From positions 67,001 to 131,000 of the forward strand of contig PNKX01000002.1 in NCBI GenBank assembly GCA_013822725.1: DNA of 64,000 nt, written 5' to 3'. Below the pieces are notes generated by a model. That model was not told where the DNA came from and ran no database searches. It was given only the letters and a program-made list of their open reading frames with translations. Shown here one piece after another: positions 51,815-60,023 of this stretch (the stretch's first letter is position 1; the number at the start of each line of letters is the position of its first letter). The translations under genes and the position numbers were made by a program. Source of the stretch: Pirellula sp. GTDB taxonomy: Bacteria > Planctomycetota > Planctomycetia > Pirellulales > Lacipirellulaceae.

Positions 51815-52765
51815 GTACCACGCACGCACTTGCTCGCAGCAAGCCTTGATCTTGTCATCAAAGGTCTTCTGGCGATACACGCTCGCCATGTCGTTCTTGC
51901 TCCATCCGCAGATGGCATCAATAACCGACTGAGAAGCATCGGCCACCGTGACCCAGGTCCGCTTGAGTGAATAGAAGCCATGGCTTTCGACCTCGCACGC
52001 CTCGCATAGTGCGGCGAACTCTTTCGACACCCTGAATCGATCCCAACCAGGGTTCGGCGCGGTGAGTGCTTCGACGGTCTCCGGCCACAACCAGCATCGT
52101 CTCTTAATGCCCGTTTTCACTCTCGCGAAGTTGTGCCACTCGCCTTGTGGGCCGGGGAAGAATTCACAATCCTTTGGGCCGAACGCGGCATTGATGCCCA
52201 TGAGTATTTGCCACCGGAACTCCGGTGCCGCTGCGGCGACTAGCTTGCGAACATCGGCGGCTTCGTAGAGCCTCTCGCCGGCCGCTTCCTTGGCTGCCCT
52301 CATGAGTTTCTGAGACGGAGCCTTCAGAGGCTTGCCCGCGGCGGGGAAGATCATTCTGGCGATAACCAGCCGACGCTTCATGGTCGCCGGGCCTAGCGTT
52401 GCCTTACGCTTCCCCTTCGACAGTGCCACGCGGAGGGTGTTGAAGTCTAAAGAGTCAATCGCGCGACCACGTCCGAAATGATCTTCGATGACCTTGCAGG
52501 TGACTTGGTACTCTGAGTACGTCACCGGCGTTATGTCGCCGGTGACAAGTTGGGCTTCCTTCTCTGCCTTGAAGCCGTCGACAACGTGGCCGACTGTCTT
52601 GGCGGGCACCACGCCTTTGATGAAGGCCCGATACTTATCGAGAGCGGCCTTAGGGTCCTTCCAAGGACCAAAGTATCTTATTTTCCCTCCGATACGCGCC
52701 GCCCACGAACCACAAGAATGGGCGTAGAGGGGGAAGGTCGCGTAAGGCTTCTTCGGCTTTTCCAT
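51800..52765 (-). CDS. int: Tyrosine recombinase (integrase)
   Basis: A 321-residue protein. The N-terminal arm-binding and core-binding parts (KPYATFPLYAHSCGSWAARI ... DKYRAFIKG) precede the catalytic domain. Box II reads HGFYSLKRTWVTVADASQS, with Tyr in place of the usual His two residues before Ser-Leu-Lys-Arg, and the nucleophile Tyr is in ICGWSKNDMASVYRQKTFDD. It lies directly inside attR, as expected of a tRNA-targeting integrase, and should catalyse integration and, with an excisionase, excision. Confidence 0.9.
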   Translation of the reverse strand: MEKPKKPYATFPLYAHSCGSWAARIGGKIRYFGPWKDPKAALDKYRAFIKGVVPAKTVGHVVDGFKAEKEAQLVTGDITPVTYSEYQVTCKVIEDHFGRGRAIDSLDFNTLRVALSKGKRKATLGPATMKRRLVIARMIFPAAGKPLKAPSQKLMRAAKEAAGERLYEAADVRKLVAAAAPEFRWQILMGINAAFGPKDCEFFPGPQGEWHNFARVKTGIKRRCWLWPETVEALTAPNPGWDRFRVSKEFAALCEACEVESHGFYSLKRTWVTVADASQSVIDAICGWSKNDMASVYRQKTFDDKIKACCEQVRAWYLEGA

Positions 52766-52784
52766 TATCGCAAGTATAGGTCTT

Positions 52785-52816
52785 GGAGGCGTGGGAGGCG
52801 TGGGAGAGGCGTGGGA
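52785..52816. repeat. Direct repeats inside the right end (possible arm-type sites)
   Basis: AGGCGTGGGA occurs three times in close succession between the integrase start and attR. The motif GAGGCGTGG also occurs inside the left end at 37244. Confidence 0.7.
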
Positions 52817-52887
52817 TCCTATTCTAGCCTAAACAACCCATTCCATCAAAACTTGCTTGCAAAGCCTGTAAAACAAGGATATACTGC

Positions 52888-52943
52888 AGTAGCCGAGGCG
52901 GGAGTCGAACCCGCACGGGAGTTACCTCCCACTGGATTTTAAG
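52888..52943. other. attR within tRNA-Leu
   Basis: Direct repeat partner of 37094-37149. Four differences, all in the variable arm, keep its base pairing (stem GGGAG/CTCCC here; GAGGG/CCCTC at attL). Confidence 0.9.
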
Positions 52944-52974
52944 TCCAGAGCGTCTGCCATTCCGCCACTCGGCC
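52890..52974 (-). tRNA. tRNA-Leu (UAA anticodon)
   Basis: An 85-base gene. Acceptor GGCCGAG pairs with CTCGGCT; the anticodon stem CTGGA/TCCAG encloses CTTAAAA (anticodon TAA); the long variable arm GGGAG-GTAA-CTCCC marks a class II tRNA; the T arm is GCGGG-TTCGACT-CCCGC. Discriminator A; CCA is not encoded. The 3' half was supplied by the integrated element. Confidence 0.92.
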
Positions 52975-53235
52975 CTCTCGCGCGGCGTTTGCGACGCCGC
53001 CGTGCGGGCATTTGAACATTCGCGGTTTTCCGGTGCAAGTCGGCCAATTCCTGCGAAGGCCTGCCGCATTGGGTCCGCGCCATCGCGAATGCCCCTGCGG
53101 TTTGTCGTCCGCGTCACTTGTGCGTTTGTTACTATAGGTCACGCGGCATCACGCGGGCGGCGCTCATGCGCGCGAACCGCATTTCAAAAACAAGTAGTCG
53201 AGCGGTGGTGTCACCGCCTTAAGCTTCGGAATCGC

Positions 53236-54504
53236 ATGGATCAAGCATTCATCACCGGCAATGCCGCCATTCTCGCCACTCTTACCGGCATTTGCGCCTT
53301 TTACTTCTGGTTGGAAAAGGCGACGCGCTGGCGGCTATTTCAGTACGTGCCGCCGCTGGTCTTCATCTATCTGACTCCCGTACTGCTCGCCAATAGCGGG
53401 CATATTGCGGCGCTTCTGCAGGGGCGCATGCCCAGCGAAACGGCGAGCGCTGCAGGCACGACGGACGCGATCCGCAACGTCTTGCCGACCTCATCGCCGG
53501 CTTACGACGTCATCAAGGATTTTGCCTTGCCGATGATGCTCGTGCTGATGCTGCTCAACGTCGACGTCGCCCGCGCGATTCGCGTCGTTGGCAAGGGGGT
53601 CGGCGTCATGCTGATTGGCTCGCTGGGCGTCGTCGTCGGAGCGGTCGTCGGGTATGCCTGCGTGATGCATTGGCTTGGGCCTGACACTTGGAAATCGTAC
53701 GGCGCCCTCACGGGCAGTTGGGTCGGCGGCACCGGTAATCTGGCGGCGGTGAGCGAAGCACTCAACGCCGACGGGACCCAGGTTGGGCTCGCCGTGTTGG
53801 CCGATACGGCGCTGCTCCTGGTGTGGTTGCCTCTCATGCTTGCTTCCAAGAAGATCGCTGGGCCGTTCGCGCGGTTCGCGCGCGTTGATGCCGACCGCGT
53901 CGCCCATCTCGACGCCATTGCGATGTCGGAACAAGAGACGTCGCCGGCTGCTAACTATCAGGACTACCTGTTGCTGCTGTTCGTGGCATTCGCCGTGACG
54001 GCGTTTTCGCAGTGGGCCACTGCGACGATCTCGGCGGCGCTCGCTGCACGCGATCTGGTTTGGCCGGTGCAATTCAGCGAAAGCACCTGCCGAATTCTGC
54101 TGATCACCACGCTCGGGCTGTTGCTGTCGTTCACTCCGCTGCGCAAGGTCCCCTCCAGCCGCCATCTCGGCATGGCGCTCGTGTTCATCTTTATGGCTCA
54201 AACGGGCGCCACCGCGAATCTCGCGAAGGCGGCGGAGCAAGCCGTGCCGTTTCTCATTGGCGCCGCCATCTGCATTTCGATCCACGGCTTCTTTTGTCTG
54301 GCCGCCGCGAAGTTTTTGCGGGTCGACATCCACACCGCGGCCATCGCCAGCGCCGCGAACATCGGCGGGATCGCCACCGCTTCCTGCGTCGCGGCGCATC
54401 ACAAGGAAAGCCTGATGCCCGCCGCCGTGCTGCTCGCTCTGCTCGGCTACGCCATCGGGAACTACGCCGGCCTTCTGACGGCTGCGATCTGCGAGAGCTT
54501 GTAG
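53236..54504 (+). CDS. DUF819 family membrane protein
   Basis: A 422-residue polytopic membrane protein with about ten helices. Family features include YVPPLVFIYLTPVLLANSG, LTGSWVGGTGNLAAVSEAL and the C-terminal IASAANIGGIATASCVAAHH. DUF819 proteins (YjcL-like) are putative transporters of unknown substrate. The ATG at 53236 begins just before the first helix and has CGGAATCGC upstream; the frame is open to 53002, across the tRNA-proximal region, which is unlikely to be coding. The stop codon lies within a dispersed hairpin. Confidence 0.88.
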   Translation: MDQAFITGNAAILATLTGICAFYFWLEKATRWRLFQYVPPLVFIYLTPVLLANSGHIAALLQGRMPSETASAAGTTDAIRNVLPTSSPAYDVIKDFALPMMLVLMLLNVDVARAIRVVGKGVGVMLIGSLGVVVGAVVGYACVMHWLGPDTWKSYGALTGSWVGGTGNLAAVSEALNADGTQVGLAVLADTALLLVWLPLMLASKKIAGPFARFARVDADRVAHLDAIAMSEQETSPAANYQDYLLLLFVAFAVTAFSQWATATISAALAARDLVWPVQFSESTCRILLITTLGLLLSFTPLRKVPSSRHLGMALVFIFMAQTGATANLAKAAEQAVPFLIGAAICISIHGFFCLAAAKFLRVDIHTAAIASAANIGGIATASCVAAHHKESLMPAAVLLALLGYAIGNYAGLLTAAICESL

Positions 54505-54585
54505 CCCCCGGCTCCGCCGGGGGGTCGCGCCGCCTACCGCTTGCGGCATGGAGCGCGAATCGACCCCCGGGCGGAGCCCGGGGCT
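54503..54585. repeat. AGCCCCCGGCTCCGCC inverted repeat, copy 1
   Basis: Arms of 25 bases (54503-54527 and 54561-54585) pair at 23 positions. Same family as 61711-61800. It lies between convergent genes. Confidence 0.85.
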
Positions 54586-54610
54586 GAAAACGCTGAGTGA
54601 TCTATATCGC

Positions 54611-56167
54611 TTACAGCTGATCCGGCCGCTCGGCAATCGGCTGCCCCGCTCCGCTCGCAATACGATTGATCGCATTCAGCTGCGCACAGGTGCTCGCTTC
54701 CACGGTATCGGTCGACGTCCCGCGACCGCGGTATAACTGGCCGTTGTACTCCAGTTCGACCATCGCCTCAGCGACGGCGTCTTTACCTCGCGTCGCGCTC
54801 TGTACGCGGTAGTCGCGCAACACCGCCGTGATGCCGGTCAGCGTCTCGATCGCGTGAAACAACGCATCGAGCGGGCCGTCGCCGTAGGTTTCGGTCTGCT
54901 TTTGTTCCTCATTCCCGCGGCGAACAGTCAGCGTCACGGTCGGCGACTCGCCGCTCGAAGCTCTCACCTCGTAACCGACGAACTGCCAAGCGTCGAACAC
55001 CTCGGCGTTCCGCTGCTCGATCAGCGCGGCGATGTCGCCGTCGTAGATTTCCTTCTTCTTGTCGGCCAGTTTCTTGAACGCCTCAAACACCGAATCGAGG
55101 TGTTCCGGCGTCAAGTGATAGCCCAGCGCCATGGCGCGATCGGCCAGGGCAGCGCGTCCCGAATGCTTGCCGAGCACCAAATCGGTCTTCGTAAAGCCGA
55201 CGTCTTCCGGCCGCATGATTTCGTAGGTCGAACGCTCCTTGAGCATCCCGTCCTGGTGAATGCCCGCCTCGTGGGCAAAGGCGTTGCGGCCGACGATCGC
55301 CTTGTTCCGCTGCACCACCATGCCGGTGATGCCGGAAACGAGGCGACTGGTCGGCACCAAACGAGGCGTGTTGATTCCCGTCGACGCTTGGTAGTAATCG
55401 TGCCGCGTCCGGAGAGCCATCACCACCTCTTCGAGCGAGCAGTTGCCGGCCCGCTCGCCGAGGCCGTTGATCGTGCACTCGACTTGTCCCGCGCCGGCTT
55501 CGATGGCCGACAGGCTGTTCGCCACTGCGAGGCCGAGGTCGTTGTGGCAATGAACGCTGATCACCGCCTTGTCGATGTTTGGCACGCGTTCGCGGAGATT
55601 GCGAATGACGCCGCCGTAGTGGGCCGGCGTCGCGTAGCCAACCGTGTCGGGGATATTGACCGTCGTCGCCCCCGCGGCGATCGCCGCTTCGACGACGCGG
55701 CAGAGGAAGTCGGGCTCGGTGCGGGCGGCGTCCTCGGGCGAGAACTCAATGTTGTCGCACAGATTGCGGGCCCGCTTCACGCCGGCGATCGCCCGTTCGA
55801 CAATCTCGTCCATCCCCATGCGCAGCTTGAACTCGCGGTGGATCGCGCTCGTGGCGAGGAAGACGTGAATGCGCGTATCGGGCGCCCCCTTAAGCGCTTC
55901 GCCGGCGCGGTCGATGTCTTTCTCGTTGCAACGGGCAAGACCGCAGATCGTGGCGCCGCGCACCGTTTGGGCGATGCGTCGCACCGATTCGAAATCGCCC
56001 GGCGACGCGATCGGGAAGCCCGCCTCGATTACGTCGACTCCCAGATCGACCAGCGCCTGCGCGACCTCGAGCTTTTCGTCGAGGTTCATGCTGCAGCCCG
56101 GCGATTGCTCGCCGTCGCGAAGCGTCGTGTCGAAAATGATGATGCGGCGCGCGTCGGTGGTAGACAT
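54611..56167 (-). CDS. leuA: 2-isopropylmalate synthase
   Basis: A 518-residue protein of normal length. The HMGL-like catalytic domain has [46 protein letters not shown] and the metal-binding [25 protein letters not shown] and the C-terminal LeuA allosteric domain ([15 protein letters not shown]) follow. It condenses acetyl-CoA with 2-ketoisovalerate, the committed step of leucine synthesis, and is feedback-inhibited by leucine. A leader peptide and terminator upstream indicate attenuation control. Confidence 0.96.
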   Translation of the reverse strand: MSTTDARRIIIFDTTLRDGEQSPGCSMNLDEKLEVAQALVDLGVDVIEAGFPIASPGDFESVRRIAQTVRGATICGLARCNEKDIDRAGEALKGAPDTRIHVFLATSAIHREFKLRMGMDEIVERAIAGVKRARNLCDNIEFSPEDAARTEPDFLCRVVEAAIAAGATTVNIPDTVGYATPAHYGGVIRNLRERVPNIDKAVISVHCHNDLGLAVANSLSAIEAGAGQVECTINGLGERAGNCSLEEVVMALRTRHDYYQASTGINTPRLVPTSRLVSGITGMVVQRNKAIVGRNAFAHEAGIHQDGMLKERSTYEIMRPEDVGFTKTDLVLGKHSGRAALADRAMALGYHLTPEHLDSVFEAFKKLADKKKEIYDGDIAALIEQRNAEVFDAWQFVGYEVRASSGESPTVTLTVRRGNEEQKQTETYGDGPLDALFHAIETLTGITAVLRDYRVQSATRGKDAVAEAMVELEYNGQLYRGRGTSTDTVEASTCAQLNAINRIASGAGQPIAERPDQL

Positions 56168-56229
56168 GGCGGTGGGGAACTAGGTGATGAAGTGAGTAGG
56201 TGAGTAAGTAGCCGTTAAAGCCCGTGGAC

Positions 56230-56301
56230 GTCATTCTGAGCGGAGCGAAGAATCTGGAAGCTCGGTCGACGTGCTAGATCCTTCGCTTCGCTCAGGATGA
56301 C
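56230..56301. repeat. GTCATTCTGAGCGGAGCGAAG inverted repeat
   Basis: Left arm 56230-56254 and right arm 56276-56301 pair over about 24 bases. Half of the same element (CATCCTTCGCTCCGCTCAGG) is at 63299. It has landed between the leu attenuator and leuA. Confidence 0.8.
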
Positions 56302-56331
56302 CGCTCTGCTTTGGATGGCAGGTCGGTCAAC

Positions 56332-56364
56332 AAAAAAACCCCGAAGCCTTAAGGCTTCAGGGTT
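56332..56364 (-). terminator. Attenuator terminator upstream of leuA
   Basis: On the minus strand: AACCCTGAAGCCTT pairs with AAGGCTTCGGGGTT, followed by TTTTTTTG. It is a strong intrinsic terminator located 165 bases before leuA and 34 bases after the leader-peptide stop codon. Confidence 0.9.
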
Positions 56365-56398
56365 CTGACAATTCTCGCGATCAAGATGCAGACGAACC

Positions 56399-56458
56399 CT
56401 AAGCCTTGCCCCCGGCAAGTAGCAGTAGTAGCAGGCTGTTGAGGTTCAGGGCTAACAT
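56399..56458 (-). CDS. leuL: Leucine leader peptide
   Basis: A 19-residue peptide, MLALNLNSLLLLLLAGGKA, with nine leucines, six of them consecutive (codons CTG CTA CTA CTG CTA CTT). It is followed by an intrinsic terminator in front of leuA. The bases of its last codons and stop (AAGGCTTAGGGTT) can pair with the 5' arm of the terminator to form an antiterminator. This is the standard arrangement of ribosome-mediated attenuation: stalling at Leu codons when leucyl-tRNA is scarce would free the antiterminator. The Shine-Dalgarno sequence is weak. Confidence 0.88.
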   Translation of the reverse strand: MLALNLNSLLLLLLAGGKA

Positions 56459-56506
56459 CGGTAACTTTTCGGTTTCTTGTAGGCAGCGAGTGGCTGCCTT
56501 GATTCT

Positions 56507-56535
56507 GTTCTAGCTGACCAACTAGCAAGGGTCAA
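56507..56535 (-). promoter_or_regulatory. Promoter of the leuL-leuA transcript
   Basis: On the minus strand: TTGACC (56535-56530), a 17-base spacer, TAGAAC (56512-56507). The expected start is about 40 bases before the leader ATG. Confidence 0.65.
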
Positions 56536-56601
56536 GGTTCGCACTTGGACGCATAGCGATCTGGTATGATTTCCCCACCCCTACCCGCTACATTGAGGGG
56601 C

Positions 56602-56835
56602 ATGGAAGAGCCGCAAGCCCTGGAAGTCCTAACCGCAACTCTGTGGGCTCTGCTCGTCTGCCACTGCGAGAATTGCGACAGCGTCGTCAACCTGCCTCCG
56701 TGGGACGATCCGCCCTGGAACGGCGACGTGTACGAATGGGCTGCCCACATGGCGCCGGGCCTCAAAGCTCTTGGATGGACGACGGGCAAGGAGTGGTCGC
56801 TTCTGTGTCCGACATGCTCCGAAAAACTTTCCTAG
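56602..56835 (+). CDS. Small zinc-binding protein
   Basis: A 77-residue protein starting MEEPQALEVLTATLWALLVC. Two cysteine pairs, CENC (about 23-26) and CPTC (about 69-72), are set like a zinc ribbon with a Trp-rich middle (LPPWDDPPWNGDVYEWAAHM). I do not recognise a named family. The shorter start is preferred to 56566 because the family-like part begins there. Confidence 0.6.
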   Translation: MEEPQALEVLTATLWALLVCHCENCDSVVNLPPWDDPPWNGDVYEWAAHMAPGLKALGWTTGKEWSLLCPTCSEKLS

Positions 56836-56904
56836 CAACACACTGTTAGGACAGTATTCTCTTGGCATCCTTGGCGGTTCAATCCTCAAAGCTTGGCCGT
56901 TCGC

Positions 56905-57147
56905 CTACTGAGCGATGAAAAACCGCGAGTCGCTCCCGCCGGGACCGATTTCGAACCGCACGCGTTTGGCGCAACGCGGGCAGTGGCCGATGTATTCGGT
57001 TCCGGCCCGGTTGGCGTAAATCCGGGAGTAGACGTCGCAGCAGGCGAACTGTACCCCCAGATACCGCGACGATTCGCGGCGGCCGTCAGTGGCCAATCCG
57101 GCCGGGGCCGGTACGGGGCTGCTCAGGTCAAGAAGTTGGCCGTTCAT
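56905..57147 (-). CDS. Small conserved zinc-ribbon-like protein
   Basis: An 80-residue protein starting MNGQLLDLSSPVPAPAGL. The C-terminal part, LGVQFACCDVYSRIYANRAG and HCPRCAKRVRFEIGPGGSDS, has cysteines spaced for one metal site. I recall similar small proteins in planctomycetes, but the role is unknown. The start at 57147 was chosen because it is the Met closest to the conserved part. Confidence 0.65.
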   Translation of the reverse strand: MNGQLLDLSSPVPAPAGLATDGRRESSRYLGVQFACCDVYSRIYANRAGTEYIGHCPRCAKRVRFEIGPGGSDSRFFIAQ

Positions 57148-57517
57148 GGCGGCGCCTCTGTAGTAAATGGAGGGACGTAATTTTTCAAATGAGTCGGCTA
57201 GCCACTGGCATTTTGCCAGTGGTATTCGAATGTCGCGCCAATCGCCAAATGCAGGCCTCAAAGCGTACGTCGTCCGCCGCTACGCCGCAGCGTCAATTTT
57301 TCCGCTAGCGCCGCTATCTCCGGCATGGCCGCTTTTAACGGACCGCTCAACGGCCGTCTTCACGCTAGCAACCCCCCGTTTGCCTTGCGGCGCCAGCGTC
57401 GTTTTCCTACCATCCGCCGCCCGCGTCGATAGGCCGCGCAGCGAACGGCCGCGTTGAAAGTAGCTCGCTGCGAATCAGACCCGTAACGCCGTTTTTTCGG
57501 CTAGCGTTCGTTCCATC
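57148..57517. other. Intergenic region, nothing recognised
   Basis: A divergent gap of 370 bases. Short open frames are present, but none has a ribosome site or protein-like composition. Promoters for both neighbours are expected here. Confidence 0.4.
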
Positions 57518-58003
57518 ATGTTCGTCGATTTTGAAGTCACTCACTGTTCTCGCCAATGCGGCGCCAGCGGACGAACCCTCGCGCCGGGCGAGACGTACTT
57601 CTCGACGCTGCAGATGGAAGAGGGCAAACCGGTGCGACGCGACTGCAGCGCGGAAGAGTGGCGCGGCGCGCCGGAAGGCGCCATCGCCTGGTGGAAAGCA
57701 ATCGTGCCGCGCGGCGACGCATCGAAACCGAAGCTCGCGCCGCAAGACGTGCTGCTGAACCTGTTCACGGAGCTGGCCGAGCAGCCCGACGAAGCCGACT
57801 TTCGTTACGTGTTGGGCCTGCTGCTCATTCGGCGGCGGATTTTGAAGCTAGATGAAACGCGACGCGACGCGACGGGCGAGATCATGGTGCTGGAATGCCC
57901 GCGTCGCAACGAAACATATGAACTCAGAGCGACGACGCCTGATCCCACGCAAACCGAGCAGTTGCAGCAGCGCATGATCGAGCTGCTCTACGGCGGCGAG
58001 TGA
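57518..58003 (+). CDS. Hypothetical protein with N-terminal zinc ribbon
   Basis: A 161-residue protein. Residues 5-50 (EVTHCSRQCGASGRTLAPGE, then CSAEEW) look like a zinc-binding element; the remainder (VLLNLFTELAEQPDEADFRY, LLLIRRRILKLDE) is helical. It is probably cytosolic. It is followed closely by a lipoprotein gene whose ribosome site (AAGGAG) overlaps its stop region, so the two are likely an operon. Confidence 0.7.
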   Translation: MFVDFEVTHCSRQCGASGRTLAPGETYFSTLQMEEGKPVRRDCSAEEWRGAPEGAIAWWKAIVPRGDASKPKLAPQDVLLNLFTELAEQPDEADFRYVLGLLLIRRRILKLDETRRDATGEIMVLECPRRNETYELRATTPDPTQTEQLQQRMIELLYGGE

Positions 58004-58039
58004 AGGAGACTCTCGACATGCGGCAAGGCAACAATATTT

Positions 58040-58144
58040 CCCCTCCCTTGAAGGGAGGGGCTAGGGGAGGGATTCCCGACACTCGTAGCAACGAAGCGGT
58101 TAGCCAAAACCCCTCACCCAACCTCTCCCCTCGGGGGAGAGGGG
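58040..58144. repeat. Two GC-rich hairpins between ribosome site and lipoprotein
   Basis: CCCCTCCCTT pairs with AAGGGAGGGG at 58040-58060, and CCTCTCCCC with GGGGAGAGG at 58122-58142. They are translated as an in-frame Pro/Gly/Arg-rich stretch if the upstream start is used. Confidence 0.75.
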
Positions 58145-58149
58145 CTTGG

Positions 58150-59304
58150 ATGTCGTTTCTGCTGCTGGGACTTGTGTTCTGCACGACCGGCGCCTCCTGC
58201 ACACGCACCATGCGCAGCCCGTTTGCCGCCTGGCAGCCGCCGGCGCCGCAGGTGCTGATGACCGGTTCCTCGCTCGATCAGGTGATCACCGCCGTCAACG
58301 CCAACGCGGCGCGCATCCAAAGCATTCAAACCAACAACGCGTCGATCACCGTCCCCGGGATGCCGGGCATTCCGCTCCTCGGCGGCAAGATCGCGGCCCA
58401 GCGACCTGGTCGCTTCCATCTAGTGGCCGGCACGGCGCTCACCGGCGACGAAGTCGACATGGGCTCGAACGACGAGCTCTTTTGGTTCTGGGTAAAACGG
58501 AACGAACCGCCGGCCCTGTTCTACGCGCGCCACAATCAATTCGCCGGCAGCGCCGCCCAGCGGCTGATGCCGATCGAACCGCAGTGGCTGCTCGATGCCA
58601 TCGGCTTCACCGAGTTCCGCCCCGGCGACGTCCACACCGGTCCGACGGCCCTCGGCAGCGGCAAGGTAGAGATTCAGTCGGTGATGCAGACGCGTACCGG
58701 ACAGCTGACGAAGCGAACCGTCGTCGACGCGACGCGGGCGTGGGTGCTGGAGCAGCATGTCTACGACGCGCAGGGAACGCTCATCGCCAGCGCGGTGGCC
58801 AAGTCGCATAAGTTCTACCAGCAGGCGAACGTCTCGTTGCCCGACGACGTCGAAATCCGCATCCCCGCGAGCGAACTGTCGCTGTCGATCGAGATGGGAA
58901 CGGTCGAGATCAACACCCTCGGCGAGAATCCCCAACTCTGGGCGATGCCGACGAAGCCTGGCGTCCCGCTGACCGACCTCGGCGCCTCGCAGGCCAACGC
59001 CGCCACGCCGCGAATGGGCGATCAAATCACCGACGCCAATTGGTACGGTCCTGGTCCGGCGGTCGGGCAGGTTCATCCCGCGGGCGTGCCAATGAGCATC
59101 CCGGTCGCTCCCGCGACCGCAGGCTTGGCGACGATGGCGCCTCCCCTAGCGACGACTCAACCAACGGGACCCGCGCCGCAGTTCATTCATCCTTCCGGAG
59201 TGGAACTGCCGGCAGCGTCGGTCGCGCAGCAACAGTCGCCGTATCCGACAATGCAGCAACTCCCCGCCGCCGGCGTCGCGGGTTCTACGACATTCACGCG
59301 TTGA
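58150..59304 (+). CDS. Lipoprotein, hypothetical
   Basis: A 384-residue protein. The start MSFLLLGLVFCTTGASC gives a lipoprotein signal with lipobox TGASC. The mature part has repeated beta-rich segments like outer-membrane lipoprotein carriers (AARIQSIQTNNASITVPGM, GRFHLVAGTALTGDEVDMGS, ELFWFWVKRNEPPALFYARH), then a Pro/Ala/Gln-rich tail. The frame is open upstream to ATG 58018, which has an excellent AAGGAG site, but the intervening residues are encoded by dispersed repeats. The repeats appear to have been inserted between the original ribosome site and the signal peptide. Confidence 0.8.
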   Translation: MSFLLLGLVFCTTGASCTRTMRSPFAAWQPPAPQVLMTGSSLDQVITAVNANAARIQSIQTNNASITVPGMPGIPLLGGKIAAQRPGRFHLVAGTALTGDEVDMGSNDELFWFWVKRNEPPALFYARHNQFAGSAAQRLMPIEPQWLLDAIGFTEFRPGDVHTGPTALGSGKVEIQSVMQTRTGQLTKRTVVDATRAWVLEQHVYDAQGTLIASAVAKSHKFYQQANVSLPDDVEIRIPASELSLSIEMGTVEINTLGENPQLWAMPTKPGVPLTDLGASQANAATPRMGDQITDANWYGPGPAVGQVHPAGVPMSIPVAPATAGLATMAPPLATTQPTGPAPQFIHPSGVELPAASVAQQQSPYPTMQQLPAAGVAGSTTFTR

Positions 59305-59329
59305 TGGCTCCCGCCGTGGTGGGCAAGGC

Positions 59330-59398
59330 GAGCCGGCAGCGTAAGCTGCCGGGTGTGCGAACGCGCTGGTTCATCCGGGAGCTCACGCTCCCGGCTCA
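59330..59398. repeat. Pair of GC-rich hairpins
   Basis: GCCGGCAGC paired with GCTGCCGG near 59332-59353, and CCGGGAGC paired with GCTCCCGG at 59375-59394, between convergent genes. Confidence 0.6.
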
Positions 59399-59430
59399 CC
59401 GAGATTTGAATGGAGCGCCATCACCGCCGC

Positions 59431-59967
59431 TTAGGGCCCATTCCAAATCCCTCGCTGCGCCCGCTTCGCCTCCTGCTGAGCCTTGCGCAACCGTTCCTTC
59501 TTCCGCGGACTAAAATCGTACCCCAACGTCGCCCGCGCTAGTCCGGCTCGCACCAACTCCTCGTTTAGCAGTCGATCGCCGCTCCACGCGAACGACAGGA
59601 AGCGGCCATGCTGGTCGACTGATTCGCCATCGACCTCGAACCGCATCTGGCCGCCAGCGGCTTGAACAAATTGCTTCGTGAACGCGCTCGCTTCGGGCCC
59701 CCACGGTTCGACGGGCGAATCAGGCTTTACCGACTCCGGCGAGTTGACTCCCTGCAACCTTACGCGGCGATGCCCGTCGATCAGCAGCGTGTCGCCGTCG
59801 ACCACGCGCTCGACGCGGTAGACGCCCGGAGGCAGCCCGACGCCGGGCGGGCGGTTCCCGTTTGCCGGCTCTGTCCAATCGCCGCTCCACCAACGGAAGA
59901 GCGCTAGGAGAACAACGCCGATGACCGCCGCTAACTCTCGCCAGTAAGCACGGCGATAGCGTCTCAT
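59431..59967 (-). CDS. Thermonuclease (SNase-like) family protein
   Basis: A 178-residue protein with an N-terminal membrane helix (AVIGVVLLALFRWW) and a staphylococcal nuclease fold (YRVERVVDGDTLLIDGHRRV, RLQGVNSPES, DQHGRFLSF, LNEELVRAGLARA). The expected calcium-binding Asp and catalytic Arg/Glu positions are present. It is anchored to, or exported through, the cytoplasmic membrane and may degrade extracellular nucleic acid. Confidence 0.88.
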   Translation of the reverse strand: MRRYRRAYWRELAAVIGVVLLALFRWWSGDWTEPANGNRPPGVGLPPGVYRVERVVDGDTLLIDGHRRVRLQGVNSPESVKPDSPVEPWGPEASAFTKQFVQAAGGQMRFEVDGESVDQHGRFLSFAWSGDRLLNEELVRAGLARATLGYDFSPRKKERLRKAQQEAKRAQRGIWNGP

Positions 59968-60023
59968 GGGCTGCGGCGCGACAGGTGAACTCTAATCGCG
60001 GATGAGAAGAGAGAGGTCGGCGT

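Larger units (their letters stand above)
37094..52943. mobile_element. Integrative element in tRNA-Leu, about 15.8 kb
   Basis: Bounded by 56-base direct repeats that match the 3' part of tRNA-Leu. It carries a tyrosine integrase next to the intact tRNA, an excisionase-like HTH protein, a serine recombinase, a primase/helicase replication module and a run of small unknown genes. Base composition is visibly less GC-rich than the flanks. No packaging, capsid or conjugation genes are recognised. Confidence 0.9.

Noticed and set aside
37094..52943. A complete prophage
   Set aside because: No terminase, portal, capsid, protease, tape-measure or lysis gene could be recognised; only a single fibre-like gene is present.
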